From contig NJIE01000031.1 in the NCBI GenBank assembly GCA_002213445.1, forward strand, positions 16,393-80,392: a stretch of 64,000 nt of DNA. Reading direction: 5' to 3'. This DNA comes from Xenophilus sp. AP218F (lineage in GTDB: Bacteria > Pseudomonadota > Gammaproteobacteria > Burkholderiales > Chromobacteriaceae). Position 1 is the stretch's first letter; each line of letters opens with the position of its first letter. Shown piece after piece: positions 36,079 through 44,796 of the stretch. The position numbers were made by a program, and so were the translations under genes. Below the pieces are notes generated by a model, which was given only the letters and a program-made list of their open reading frames with translations, made no database searches and had not been told where the DNA came from.

Positions 36079-36695
36079 TGACGACGCTGGGCATGAAATT
36101 CCCCGTTTCCGTCGCAGACCGCCGCCTCGCCGTCGGCAAGGCGCTGCTGTTCATCGCCTGCCTGCTGCCGCTGGCGCGCGCAGCGTGGATCGTGTTGTCG
36201 GGCGAGGCGGTGAACCCGGTGGAATTCATCACTCGTTCCACCGGCACCTGGACGCTGGTCTGGCTGCTGGCCACGCTGGCGATGACGCCGCTGCGCCGCT
36301 TGTCGGGGCAGGGCTGGCCCTTGAAGTGCCGGCGCATGCTGGGCCTGTTCGCCTTCTTCTACGCCAGCCTGCATTTCACCACTTATGTCTGGCTGGACCA
36401 GTTCTTCGACTGGCAGCACATCGTCAAGGACATCGCCAAGCGGCCGTTCATTACCGTCGGCTTCGCCGCCATCGCCCTGATGACGCCGCTGGCGCTCACC
36501 TCCACGCAGGGCTGGATGCGCCGGCTCAAGCGCAACTGGGGCAAGCTGCACCGGCTGGTGTATCCGGTGGCGATGCTGGCGGTGGCCCACTACTGGTGGC
36601 TGGTGAAAAAGGACCTGACCCAGCCGCTGCTCTACGCGGCGGCGCTGGCGTTGCTGCTCGGCGCGCGGCTGTGGTGGCGCGCGCGCAAGAGTTGA
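36078..36695 (+). CDS. msrQ: Haem-binding membrane subunit MsrQ
   Basis: 205 residues, six hydrophobic helices of the ferric-reductase-like domain. Helices carry the haem-ligand histidines in FFYASLHFTTYVWLD, KLHRLVYPVAMLAVAHYWW; MTPLRRLSGQGWPLKCRRMLG is a family signature (shown in part, MTPLRRLSGQGW). MsrQ passes electrons from the quinone pool or flavin reductase Fre to MsrP. It starts on the msrP stop, so the two are tightly coupled. Confidence 0.95.
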   Translation: MTTLGMKFPVSVADRRLAVGKALLFIACLLPLARAAWIVLSGEAVNPVEFITRSTGTWTLVWLLATLAMTPLRRLSGQGWPLKCRRMLGLFAFFYASLHFTTYVWLDQFFDWQHIVKDIAKRPFITVGFAAIALMTPLALTSTQGWMRRLKRNWGKLHRLVYPVAMLAVAHYWWLVKKDLTQPLLYAAALALLLGARLWWRARKS

Positions 36696-36761
36696 TTTTC
36701 GGGCTTGGCAGCCGGCGGCCGGCGTTTTAAAGTCGGACGTTTTTTGTCGTGGTAGTGAATC

Positions 36762-37244
36762 ATGTCCAAGGATAAAGCTCCGGTCACCCAGGCCATTCGC
36801 GCGCTGCGCGAGCACAAAGTCGATTACAGCGAGCACCTGTACAAATACGAGGACAAGGGCGGCACCACGGTGTCGGCGCGCGAGCTGGGCGTGGACGAGC
36901 ACGCGGTGGTGAAGACGCTGATCATGGAGGACGAGAACAAGCGTCCGCTGATCGTGCTGATGCACGGCGACCGCGAGGTGGGCACCGGCATGCTGGCCAA
37001 GCAGATAGGCGTCAAGAAGGTGCACCCCTGCGATCCCAAAACCGCCGACAAGCACAGCGGTTACCAGGTGGGCGGCACCAGCCCCTTCGGCACCCGCCAT
37101 CCGATGCCGGTTTACATGGAGGCGAGCATCGCCGAGCTGCCGGTGATCTACATCAACGGCGGCAAGCGCGGCTTCCTGGTGGGCGTGAATCCTCAGGACG
37201 TGATCCGGGTTCTGAGCCCCGTCCTGGTCAACGCTGCGGCGTAA
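36762..37244 (+). CDS. ybaK: Cys-tRNA(Pro)/Cys-tRNA(Cys) deacylase YbaK/EbsC
   Basis: 160 residues of the YbaK/ProX editing family, which hydrolyses mischarged Cys-tRNA(Pro). KAPVTQAIRALREHKVDYSEHLY opens the domain (KAPVTQAIRALREHKVDY in short), Lys in VKTLIMEDE and the loop VGGTSPFGTRHPMPVYM match the substrate pocket. Stand-alone gene following msrQ with 66 bp; its end overlaps the convergent solute-binding gene by 17 bp. Confidence 0.94.
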   Translation: MSKDKAPVTQAIRALREHKVDYSEHLYKYEDKGGTTVSARELGVDEHAVVKTLIMEDENKRPLIVLMHGDREVGTGMLAKQIGVKKVHPCDPKTADKHSGYQVGGTSPFGTRHPMPVYMEASIAELPVIYINGGKRGFLVGVNPQDVIRVLSPVLVNAAA

Positions 37245-37995
37245 GTTCGGGGAAGTTGCGCTGGTAGATGGCCTGCAGGCTGCCATCTTCGCGCATGGCG
37301 GCCAGCGCTCTGGCGAAGTCCTGTTTCAATCTGCCGGCCTCGGGGTAACGCCGCGAAAACATCAGCGCCAGCGGCGTGTCGTCCAGGCTGGCGGGCAGGT
37401 AACCGAACTGGTTTTCCTGTTCCGGCATGACGGCGTGCGCCAGAAACTGCGCCCGCTCCCGCGACAACGGCGCGAGATCCAGCAGGCCCAGCCGCAGCAG
37501 CTTCAGGACGCTGACCTCGTCGTCGGTGTACAGGGTGTTGAGCTGGTGCTGCTGGAACAGCGGCAGATACCAGAAGCCGCGCTGCACGCCGATGCGGTAG
37601 CCGCGCAGTTCGTCCAGCGACTGGTAGCCCAAGGGCGGATGCTTGAGTTTGGGTTTGTAGTAGAAGAAATAGCTGCCGGTGCGCATGATGGGGTCGGAGA
37701 AGTCGAACTCCCTGGCGCGCTCCGGCGTCGGCCGATAAGGCAAGGCGGCCAGCGCCTTGCCGGAGCGGACCATCTCTTCGGCCATCGGCCAGCTCAGATA
37801 ATTGAAATGCACCTGATAACCGGCGCGGCGGAAAACCTGGCGGGTCATGTCGGCGAACGCGCCGTCGGCGGTCATGACGCGCGAGACGTAGGGCGGCCAG
37901 TCGCCGGTAGCCAGCTCCACGACGGGCGGGGCGGCGCGGACGCCGCCGCCGGCCAGCGCCAACAGCAAACAGATCGAAAAGACAATGCCCCGCAT
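37228..37995 (-). CDS. Periplasmic solute-binding protein family 3
   Basis: 255 residues from the ATG at 37995, giving a signal peptide (MRGIVFSICLLLALAGGGV, cut after RAA). SBP_bac_3 fold: VVELATGDWPPYV, MTRQVFRRAGYQVHF, LSWPMAEEMVRSGKALAALP and DEVSVLKLLRLGLLDLAPLS. No permease or ATPase gene accompanies it, so it may be a stand-alone binding protein like many in Neisseriales that sense or capture polar amino acids. Ligand unknown. Confidence 0.88.
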   Translation of the reverse strand: MRGIVFSICLLLALAGGGVRAAPPVVELATGDWPPYVSRVMTADGAFADMTRQVFRRAGYQVHFNYLSWPMAEEMVRSGKALAALPYRPTPERAREFDFSDPIMRTGSYFFYYKPKLKHPPLGYQSLDELRGYRIGVQRGFWYLPLFQQHQLNTLYTDDEVSVLKLLRLGLLDLAPLSRERAQFLAHAVMPEQENQFGYLPASLDDTPLALMFSRRYPEAGRLKQDFARALAAMREDGSLQAIYQRNFPELTPQR

Positions 37996-38059
37996 GGCGT
38001 GGTCCCGGGTGGGCGGATAGTTCTTTATCGCACAGCCGCCGCGGCGAACCAAACTCCTG

Positions 38060-39514
38060 TTACCACCACCAGAACATGAAGCCCCAGGCGGCGTCCACCA
38101 GCGCCAGCGCGCCCAGCAGCGGCAGCAGAGCCAGATAGCGCCGCGCCGGCCCGCCCCAGCGGGCGAGAATGGCGCGCGCCAGCCACAGCGCCCACAGATT
38201 GGCGCCGGCGAGCAGCGTCAGGCGGGCGTCGTTGACCCAATGCATCGGGTAGCCTTCAGCCTTGAGCAAGGTGACGGTCAGCGCCGACAGGCCCAGGAAC
38301 ACGCCGCAGCCGGCGACGGGAATCAGCGCCTGCGCCAGATGGTGCAGCCGTTGCGTCCGCCAGCGGCCGGCCAGCCGCACGGCGATGGCCAGCTGCAGCA
38401 GGATGCCGCTGCCCAGCGCCAGCGCGGTGGCGGCGACATAGGCGATCAGGGCCGCGCCGTCCAGCCAGGAGAACACGTCGTTATGCTGCGGGTAGTGGGT
38501 AAGCAGCCACCACGGCGCTTCGGTATCCAGCGGCCACAGGATGTCGCGGTCCACCAGCCATTCGGCCGCGCCTTGCTTGAGGGCGATGAACCAGGGGCTG
38601 GCGGTCCAGTGGAACGCGCCCATCGCCACGCCCAGAAGGCCGTAGACGATCAGCGCGGTCTGCCAGCCGTCGGCTTCCTTCTCCGCCACGCGCACCACCT
38701 CGTCGCTGGGAGAGCGCAGGCTGAGGGCGATCGCGCCGCGGTGGTCGCTGCAACGGCCGCACATATGGCAGCCGCTGCCGCCCTGCATGTGGCGCAGCGG
38801 TTGCAAGGGCGCGCAATCTACGCTCGCCGCCTTGTCCTGGCGGGCTTGCGAGGCCTTCCAGGCGGCCTCGTCCACCTTGTAGTGCAGCGGCGCGAGTTTG
38901 GAGAGCAGGCCGAACACGCCGTTGACCGGGCACAGATGCCGGCACCAGGCGCGCTTGCCGCGGGTGTACACCAGGCCGACGGCGACGGCGGCGACGGTGG
39001 AGCCGCCCAGCACCAGCAGCACCGCTTTCGGATACTGGTAGACGCTGACCAGCTGGCCGTAGACGGTGGTCAGCACGAAGGCGACGAAGGGCCAGCCGCC
39101 CCAGCGCATCCAGCGCGGAATCGGCCGGCCCAGGCCGCGCTTGGCCGCCCATTCGGACAACGCGCCTTCCGGGCACAGCACGCCGCACCACAGCCGGCCG
39201 AACAGGATCATCGACAGCAGCACGAAGGGCCACCAGATGCCCCAGAACACGAACTGGGCGAAGATGGTCAGGTGGTTCCACATCCGCGCGCTGTCGTCGG
39301 GCAGGTCGATGCAGGCCGGAACGATCAGCAGGAAGGCGTAAACCAGCACCACCGCCCACTGCAGCGCGCGCAGCAGGCCGCCGTGATCGCGCAGCCAGGC
39401 GCCGGCGGCCGCCAGCTTGCCCGCGGGCTGGCGGCCGGCGCTACAGCCGCCCAGCGGCTGGGCGGCGATGGGGATGACCCGTTGCGGGCGGCGACGGGCG
39501 GTATCCGGCGTCAT
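38060..39514 (-). CDS. ftrD: FtrD: membrane 4Fe-4S protein of the ferrous-iron transporter
   Basis: 484 residues, overlapping ftrC by 4 bp (ATGA). About 10 hydrophobic helices; cluster-binding motifs GRLWCGVLCPEGALSEWA, RAWCRHLCPVNGVFG and GCHMCGRCSDHRGA are NapH/FixG-like. In Bordetella FtrABCD, FtrD is the membrane ferredoxin proposed to reoxidise or pass electrons during Fe(II) import. The last gene of this operon. No heavy-metal or nos genes are nearby, and the match to the ftrA-ftrB-ftrC order supports the name. Confidence 0.88.
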   Translation of the reverse strand: MTPDTARRRPQRVIPIAAQPLGGCSAGRQPAGKLAAAGAWLRDHGGLLRALQWAVVLVYAFLLIVPACIDLPDDSARMWNHLTIFAQFVFWGIWWPFVLLSMILFGRLWCGVLCPEGALSEWAAKRGLGRPIPRWMRWGGWPFVAFVLTTVYGQLVSVYQYPKAVLLVLGGSTVAAVAVGLVYTRGKRAWCRHLCPVNGVFGLLSKLAPLHYKVDEAAWKASQARQDKAASVDCAPLQPLRHMQGGSGCHMCGRCSDHRGAIALSLRSPSDEVVRVAEKEADGWQTALIVYGLLGVAMGAFHWTASPWFIALKQGAAEWLVDRDILWPLDTEAPWWLLTHYPQHNDVFSWLDGAALIAYVAATALALGSGILLQLAIAVRLAGRWRTQRLHHLAQALIPVAGCGVFLGLSALTVTLLKAEGYPMHWVNDARLTLLAGANLWALWLARAILARWGGPARRYLALLPLLGALALVDAAWGFMFWWW

Positions 39515-40335
39515 GCCGCCGCCGCTTGACGGAGGTTGCGCCATTGGAACAGCGCGTAGATGGCCAACCAGAAGCCGGCGTAGGCGATCAGGCTGGTGAG
39601 CGCGGGATGGGCGCGGTAGCCGGTGAGCGAGGCGACGACGCCGCCGAAGGGGCTCATGTCGTCCAGCAGCGCCGAGCTGTCCCACAGCGGGTCGATCAGC
39701 GCCGGCAGCACGTCCATCGAGATCAGCTTTTCGACGCCGGACAGGAACAGCGACGCGCCGAGGAGCAGCAGCATGATTTCGGTGACGCGGAAGAACAGCC
39801 GCCACGACAGCACCTTGCCGCCCAATTGCAACAGGTAGAAGGTGGCGAAGGCCAGCGCCAGGCCGGCAAGCCCGGCCAGGCTCATCTGGGTCAGCTCCGC
39901 GCCGCTGGCTTCGGCCAGCATGCCGTAGAGGAAGACCACGGTTTCGCTGCCCTCGCGGGCGATGGCGATGGCCGCCAGAAGGGTTACGCCCCACCAGTTG
40001 TCGCTGGCCGCCTTTTCCGACAGCCCGCTTTCCAGCTCTTTCTTCAGCGTGCGGCCGTGCTCGCGCATCCACAGCACCATCTGCACGATCAGCGCGGCGG
40101 CGATGAATACCATGGCGGTCTGGAAGTAGTCCTGCGCGCCGGCCATCATGCTGCCGGCGGCGAACAGGGCGAAGGCGAGGCCGGCGGCCATGACCAGGCC
40201 CAGCGCCACGCCGGCCCATAGCCAGGGTTTGCCGGCGCGGCCGGCCGGATTCTGGTTCATCCAGGCGTTGAGGATGCCGACCACCAGCAGCGCTTCGACG
40301 CTTTCGCGCCAGACGATGAAAAGTACCTGTCCCAT
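39511..40335 (-). CDS. ftrC: FtrC: Ftr1-family high-affinity iron permease
   Basis: 274 residues, seven hydrophobic helices. The iron-binding REXXE motifs are in helix 1 (WRESVEALLVV) and helix 4 (AREGSETVVFLYG), both intact. Ftr1 permeases import iron after its oxidation. It follows ftrB by 15 bp and overlaps ftrD by 4 bp. With FtrA (P19), FtrB (cupredoxin) and FtrD it makes the complete FtrABCD ferrous-iron system. Confidence 0.93.
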   Translation of the reverse strand: MGQVLFIVWRESVEALLVVGILNAWMNQNPAGRAGKPWLWAGVALGLVMAAGLAFALFAAGSMMAGAQDYFQTAMVFIAAALIVQMVLWMREHGRTLKKELESGLSEKAASDNWWGVTLLAAIAIAREGSETVVFLYGMLAEASGAELTQMSLAGLAGLALAFATFYLLQLGGKVLSWRLFFRVTEIMLLLLGASLFLSGVEKLISMDVLPALIDPLWDSSALLDDMSPFGGVVASLTGYRAHPALTSLIAYAGFWLAIYALFQWRNLRQAAAA

Positions 40336-40350
40336 ATTCTGCTCCGCGGT

Positions 40351-40686
40351 TTACTTGGCGACGATCACGCCCTGGCCGGTTTTCATGTGGAATTCGTCGA
40401 AAAACTTGTACTCGCCCGGGGCGAGCGGCTGGAACACCAGGAAGGATTCGGCTCCGGGGCCGAGCACCTTTTCCTTGCGCAGCGGCGTGCTTTCGAATTC
40501 GGCGGGCGTCTTGCCCACGTTCTTCACTTCGATCTTGAATTTCTTGCCGGCCGGCACGATCAGCCGGGCTGGGTTGAGCGCGCCGTCCTTCATTTCCAGC
40601 TTGAACACCGGCATGTCGTCGGCGACGGCGGCGAGCGGCAGCGCGCTCAGGCAGAGGGCGGCCAGCATTGGGCGCAGCGTTTTCAT
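40351..40686 (-). CDS. ftrB: FtrB: periplasmic cupredoxin-like protein
   Basis: 111 residues with signal peptide (MKTLRPMLAALCLSALPLAA, cut after VADD). A cupredoxin fold: FKIEVKNVGKTPAEFESTPL and EYKFFDEFHMKTGQGVIV with the His/Met close to the C-terminus, and LVFQPLAPGEYKF. FtrB-type proteins are thought to oxidise Fe(II) before FtrC import. It lies 15 bp ahead of ftrC and 108 bp after ftrA, with a hairpin in between. Confidence 0.88.
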   Translation of the reverse strand: MKTLRPMLAALCLSALPLAAVADDMPVFKLEMKDGALNPARLIVPAGKKFKIEVKNVGKTPAEFESTPLRKEKVLGPGAESFLVFQPLAPGEYKFFDEFHMKTGQGVIVAK

Positions 40687-40749
40687 GGTATGAGTCCCCG
40701 GAAAGTGAAACAGCGCAGGCTGAACGCGCGCGCTGTTTCAGTTTAACGC

Positions 40750-40784
40750 ATGAGAATGCAATGCGTTTACATTCGCATTCTCAT
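40750..40784. repeat. Hairpin between ftrA and ftrB
   Basis: Ten-bp perfect inverted repeat ATGAGAATGC / GCATTCTCAT with a 15-base loop, inside the 108-bp ftrA-ftrB gap. It has no U-run, so it may act as an RNA stabiliser or partial stop that makes ftrA mRNA more abundant than the rest; alternatively a repressor site. Confidence 0.55.
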
Positions 40785-40794
40785 CGGCGCAGGC

Positions 40795-41337
40795 TTAGTA
40801 GCCGCCCTTCTTGCCGATGCCGGCGTAGGTGAATTCGTAGTTCACGTCAAACGGCTTGAACCACGGCGCGACGCCGGTTTCCTTGTCGATGTGGCGGCCG
40901 AAATGGGCGTGCTCGTTGGCCGACGGCGGCAGGATGGTGTACTTCAGCTTGTACTTGCCCGGGCCTTGCAGCTTGATGTTGTCGCCGTAGTGCGGGCCGT
41001 CGTTGGCCACCATCGGCATCAGTTCGCCCTTCTGGGTCTTGCCGCCCACCTTGGTCAGTTCGTACTTCACCACCAGGTAGGGCATCCAGGCGCCTTCTTC
41101 AAAGCCGTTGGGGTTGTTCTTGGTGGCGTGGATGTCGGCTTCCAGGTGCACGTCGGAGGCTTCCGCCTTCAGCATCATGCCTTCCGGCTCCATCTTGGTG
41201 GGCTGCAGGTAAACCGCGCCGATTTCCATGCCGTTCTTCAAAACCGGTTTGCCGATGGGGTATTCCTTGGCCATGGCGGCGAAGGAGGCGGACAGGGCGA
41301 TGCTGGCGACAGCCAGCTGGCAGACAAAGCGACGCAT
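40795..41337 (-). CDS. ftrA: FtrA/P19 periplasmic iron-binding protein
   Basis: 180 residues from the ATG at 41337, with AAGGAAAA 5-12 bases before it. Signal peptide MRRFVCQLAVASIALSASFA then AMA before KEYP. It belongs to the P19/Tp34/FetP family: KEYPIGKPVLKNGMEIGAVYL, metal-ligand Met/His in AEASDVHLEADIHATKNNP and AHFGRHIDKETG (residue groups typical of P19). It captures Fe(II)/Cu in the periplasm and delivers it to FtrC. First gene of ftrABCD, preceded by a Fur box. Confidence 0.94.
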   Translation of the reverse strand: MRRFVCQLAVASIALSASFAAMAKEYPIGKPVLKNGMEIGAVYLQPTKMEPEGMMLKAEASDVHLEADIHATKNNPNGFEEGAWMPYLVVKYELTKVGGKTQKGELMPMVANDGPHYGDNIKLQGPGKYKLKYTILPPSANEHAHFGRHIDKETGVAPWFKPFDVNYEFTYAGIGKKGGY

Positions 41338-41386
41338 TATGTTTTCCTTATGAACGAGCTTGGCGGGCAAGCTGATGGAACGGAAT

Positions 41387-41405
41387 GATAATGCTAGTAA
41401 TTATC
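41387..41405. promoter_or_regulatory. Fur box upstream of ftrABCD
   Basis: GATAATGCTAGTAATTATC matches the 19-bp Fur consensus GATAATGATAATCATTATC at 16 of 19 positions. It lies 50 bp before the ftrA ATG, so Fur repression of ferrous-iron uptake is expected. Confidence 0.88.
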
Positions 41406-41492
41406 GTTTGCAAACGATCTGGCCGGCGATCAACTGTTAACATCTGTTAAAAGCGCGATGCCAATCGGGTGAAATTTTTCAATGCCCTGAAA

Positions 41493-41530
41493 ACGGAAAA
41501 TAAAAGGCCCCGCCGCGCAAGCGGCAGGGC
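41493..41530 (-). terminator. Terminator after the asparagine synthetase gene
   Basis: Stem GCCCCGCCGC (41507-41516) / GCGGCAGGGC (41521-41530), one mismatch, GCAA loop; on the minus strand it runs into TTTTATTTTCC, 20 bp after the stop. Confidence 0.87.
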
Positions 41531-41550
41531 GGATGGCGATCGGGCGGCCC

Positions 41551-43401
41551 TTAGGCGGCGGCCAGGCGCTGCAGCTGGCCCAGGCTTTGATCGAGGATCA
41601 GCAACTGCAGCATCTGCTCCGCCAGATGCTCCGCGCCGTCGCGGTAGGCCCGGGCGAAGGCGTCGACCGCGCCCGCGTCCAGCTGGCCGGCGGTGAGCGC
41701 CGCCAGGCGCTGGCCCAGGCCGTCGAAGCGCGGCGCGAGGCTGGCGCGCAGCCAGCCCTTGAGCGGCGGATTGAAGCCGCGTTTCTTGCGCTGGAAGAAG
41801 TCGGCCGGCAGAGCCGGGTGCATCGCGCGGCGGAACATCAGCTTGGCCGGCTGGGTGTAGCGCTCCTTGCCGTCCAGCGCCAGCAGGCGCTGGTAGAAGC
41901 GGTGATCCAGCAGCGGCGCGCGGCCTTCCAGGCCGTGGGCCATCGTGCACAGGTCGGATTTTTGCAGGATGTAATCCGGCAGGTAGTTGGCGAAATCCAC
42001 CGCCTGCAAGTCGCGCAGGCCCGGCTTGCCGTTGGCGGCGTCCGGGCCGATGTCGTCCGGCGCGCGCCAGTAGCAGATCCTGCGCAGCGGCTTGCCGCCC
42101 TGCAAGAACAGCCGCTGACCGGGCGTCAGGCCGGAGAAGCGAAGCGAGTAGGCGTCCAGCCAGGACATCGACAATTCGGCGCAGAGCTTGCCCTGCTTGC
42201 CGTCCAGCGCCGGCTTGATGGCCAGCGGCAGCTGCAGGCGGCGGCGCCAGCGGGTGCGCAGATGCTTGCCGACGCGCTTGTAGCCGGCCAGCAGCTCGTC
42301 GCCGCCGTCGCCCACCAGCACCACCTTGACGTGGCGGGTGACTTCGCGCGCCAGATACCAGGTGGGGAAGCTGGAAGGGTCGGCGAAAGGCTGGTCCAGA
42401 TCGGCGACGATGCGGTCGAAATCCGCCGCCAGATTGTCCGGCATGGCGATCTTGATGTTGTCCAGCCCCATGCGGCGCGCGGAGTCGGCGGCGTCGTCCG
42501 ATTCGTCCAGGCTGGAGCCGGGAAAGGCCGCGGTGAAGCTGGAGAAGCGGGTGAGGTTCTGGCTGGCGAGCCGGCTTGCGATGGCGGTGGAGTCAATGCC
42601 GCCGGAGAGCAGCACGCCCAGCGGCCGGTCGGCCACGGTGCGCATCGCCACGGCGCGGTCCAGCTCCTGCAGCCAGTCGCCGCTTTCGGCCTCCGGCTGC
42701 CAGTAGCGGCGTTTTTTCAGCTGGCGGGTATGCAGGTCGAACTCCAGGCAATAGCCGTTTTCCAGCCGGTTCATGCGTTGGAAGATGGTGCCCGGCGACG
42801 GGATGTAGCGGTGGGCGAGGAAGGCGTCCACGCCCTCCGGGCTGAAGCCGCGCTGGTCGCGCGGCAGGAAGGGCAGCACCGCGCGCACCAGCGAGCCGAA
42901 GGCGAAGTTGCCGTCCAGCAGCGAATAGACCAGCGGCTTCTCGCCCATGCGGTCGCGCGCCAGATGCGCCTTGCCGCTGCGGGTGTCGAGGATGGCGAAG
43001 GCGAACATGCCGCGCAGCCGCGCCAGCAGGCCGTCGATGCCCCAGGCCAGGTAGCCGTTGAGAATGAATTCGGTGTCGGAATGGGTGCGGAAGGTCGCCC
43101 CGGCCGCTTCCAGCTCCGCCTTGTCGGCCTCCCAGTCGTACACCTCGCCGTTGTAGCAGATCCACACCTGGCCGGCGGCGTCGCTCATCGGCTGATTGGC
43201 GGTCGGACGCGGGTCGATGATGGACAGCCGCGCGTGCAGCAGCGCGTTGTGCGCCGGGCCGGCGGCAAGGGGCGTCAGCGCCGGGTCCAGCAGCAGCTGG
43301 TTGGAGGCGTCCGGGCCGCGACGGCCCAGCTCGGCCAGCATGGCCGCGGGGATGGCGGGGTCAACGGGCCGCAGCGAGAAAAAGCCGGCAATTCCACACA
43401 T
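41551..43401 (-). CDS. asnB: Asparagine synthetase, glutamine-hydrolysing (AsnB type)
   Basis: 616 residues from the ATG at 43401, chosen because MCGIAGFF places the essential Cys nucleophile at position 2; an ATG at 43422 would block it. N-terminal class II glutamine amidotransferase (1 to about 210; ARLSIIDPRPTANQPM, YNGEVYDWEADK), C-terminal synthetase with PP-loop LGVLLSGGIDSTAIASRL and LVGDGGDELLAGYKR. Longer group of AsnB-like enzymes often linked to polysaccharide or antibiotic clusters; here it is alone between ftr and fsr. It might modify other acids than aspartate. Confidence 0.9.
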   Translation of the reverse strand: MCGIAGFFSLRPVDPAIPAAMLAELGRRGPDASNQLLLDPALTPLAAGPAHNALLHARLSIIDPRPTANQPMSDAAGQVWICYNGEVYDWEADKAELEAAGATFRTHSDTEFILNGYLAWGIDGLLARLRGMFAFAILDTRSGKAHLARDRMGEKPLVYSLLDGNFAFGSLVRAVLPFLPRDQRGFSPEGVDAFLAHRYIPSPGTIFQRMNRLENGYCLEFDLHTRQLKKRRYWQPEAESGDWLQELDRAVAMRTVADRPLGVLLSGGIDSTAIASRLASQNLTRFSSFTAAFPGSSLDESDDAADSARRMGLDNIKIAMPDNLAADFDRIVADLDQPFADPSSFPTWYLAREVTRHVKVVLVGDGGDELLAGYKRVGKHLRTRWRRRLQLPLAIKPALDGKQGKLCAELSMSWLDAYSLRFSGLTPGQRLFLQGGKPLRRICYWRAPDDIGPDAANGKPGLRDLQAVDFANYLPDYILQKSDLCTMAHGLEGRAPLLDHRFYQRLLALDGKERYTQPAKLMFRRAMHPALPADFFQRKKRGFNPPLKGWLRASLAPRFDGLGQRLAALTAGQLDAGAVDAFARAYRDGAEHLAEQMLQLLILDQSLGQLQRLAAA

Positions 43402-43498
43402 GGTGTCGCTTTCAATGCACAACGCGCCGTGGCGAACCTGGGCGCGTTGCTGGAGTGTTTCAGATGCCGCGCAGTATCCGGCGCGGCGGCGGCCGGTG

Positions 43499-44698
43499 TC
43501 AAACGCGCGCCTTGCGATGCAGATCGGGCAACCCCATGGCGACGATGCCGATCAGCGGTAGGAAGGAGCACAGCAGGTAGACGAACTCGATGCCCCTGAG
43601 GTCGGCCAGCTGCCCCAGCACCGCCGCGCCGATGCCGCCGATGCCGAAGGCGAAGCCGAAGAACATGCCGGAAACCATGCCCACCTTGCCCGGCAGCAGC
43701 TCCTGGGCGTAGACCAGGATGGCGGGAAAGGCCGAGGCCAGGATGAAGCCGATGGGCAGCGACAGCAGCGTGGTCCACCACAGATCGACGTGCGGCAACA
43801 GCAAGGTCAGCGGCGCGACGCCGAGGATGGAGAACCAGATCACCCGCTTGCGGCCGATGGCGTCGCCGATGGGGCCGCCCAGCACGGTGCCGGCGGCGAC
43901 GGCGAGCAGGAACAGGAACAGATGCAGCTGCGCCGATTGCACGCTGACCTGGAAGCGATGGATCAGGTAGAAGGTGTAATAGCTGGTGAGGCTGGCGAGA
44001 TAAAAGTGTTTGGAGAACACCAGCAGCAACAGCAGCAGCAAGGTCAGCTTGACCCGGGCGGCCGTCAGCGTCGGCGCGGCCGGCGGCGCGGATTGCCTAG
44101 CCTGGCGCTGCTGATGCGCGTACCAGTTCCCTACGCGGAACAACACCCACATCGCCAGCAGCGCGGCCAGGCCGAACCAGGCCACGCTGCCCTGGCCCAG
44201 CGGCAGCACGATCAGTGCGGCCAGCAAGGGGCCGGCGGCGCTGCCGGCGTTGCCGCCCACCTGGAATATCGATTGGGCGAGGCCGGGGCGGCCGCCGGAA
44301 GCCATGCGCGCCACGCGCGAGGATTCCGGATGGAAGATGGACGAGCCGGTGCCGATCAGCGCCGCGGCCAGCAGCAACAGCGGGAAGCTGCCGGCATGGG
44401 AGAGCAGCAGCAGGCCGCACAGCGTCGAGCCCATGCCGAATACCAGCGAGTAAGGCTGAGGCTTCTTGTCGGTGTAGATGCCGACCAGCGGCTGCAACAG
44501 CGAGGCGGTGCACTGGTAGGTAAGGGTCAGCAGGCCGATTTCGGCGAAGCTCAGGTGATAGTTGCCCTTCAGCAGCGGGTAGAGCGCCACCAGCAGCGAT
44601 TGCAGCATGTCGTTGAGAAAGTGGGAAAAGCTGATCGCGCCCAGCACGCGATAGCGCGTGTCCTGGGCCGGCGCGGCGATGGAGGTACTGGAGGTCAT
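43499..44698 (-). CDS. fsr: Fsr-like MFS transporter (fosmidomycin resistance family)
   Basis: 399 residues, 12 helices. ISFSHFLNDMLQSLLVALYP, GTGSSIFHPESSRVARMASG and LAQSIFQVGGNAGSAAGPLL track E. coli Fsr almost residue for residue. Fsr exports fosmidomycin and possibly other small acids. It is divergent from an AraC regulator (98 bp), which is likely its controller. Confidence 0.92.
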   Translation of the reverse strand: MTSSTSIAAPAQDTRYRVLGAISFSHFLNDMLQSLLVALYPLLKGNYHLSFAEIGLLTLTYQCTASLLQPLVGIYTDKKPQPYSLVFGMGSTLCGLLLLSHAGSFPLLLLAAALIGTGSSIFHPESSRVARMASGGRPGLAQSIFQVGGNAGSAAGPLLAALIVLPLGQGSVAWFGLAALLAMWVLFRVGNWYAHQQRQARQSAPPAAPTLTAARVKLTLLLLLLLVFSKHFYLASLTSYYTFYLIHRFQVSVQSAQLHLFLFLLAVAAGTVLGGPIGDAIGRKRVIWFSILGVAPLTLLLPHVDLWWTTLLSLPIGFILASAFPAILVYAQELLPGKVGMVSGMFFGFAFGIGGIGAAVLGQLADLRGIEFVYLLCSFLPLIGIVAMGLPDLHRKARV

Positions 44699-44796
44699 GG
44701 TAAAGATTCTCGGTACAGGTGGTCATTGCATATTAAGCCAGCAATTTGGAGCCGGTCCTGCGAAAATGAGGCATCCATCTTTTTAAAAGAGGCGAT

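Noticed and set aside
38060..39514. NapH/FixG-type role for the 4Fe-4S membrane protein
   Set aside because: The cysteine motifs fit NapH-like proteins, but the direct coupling to ftrABC points to FtrD.
41533..43599. 688-codon plus-strand frame opposite asnB
   Set aside because: Mirror frame of the asparagine synthetase gene with biased, repetitive composition.
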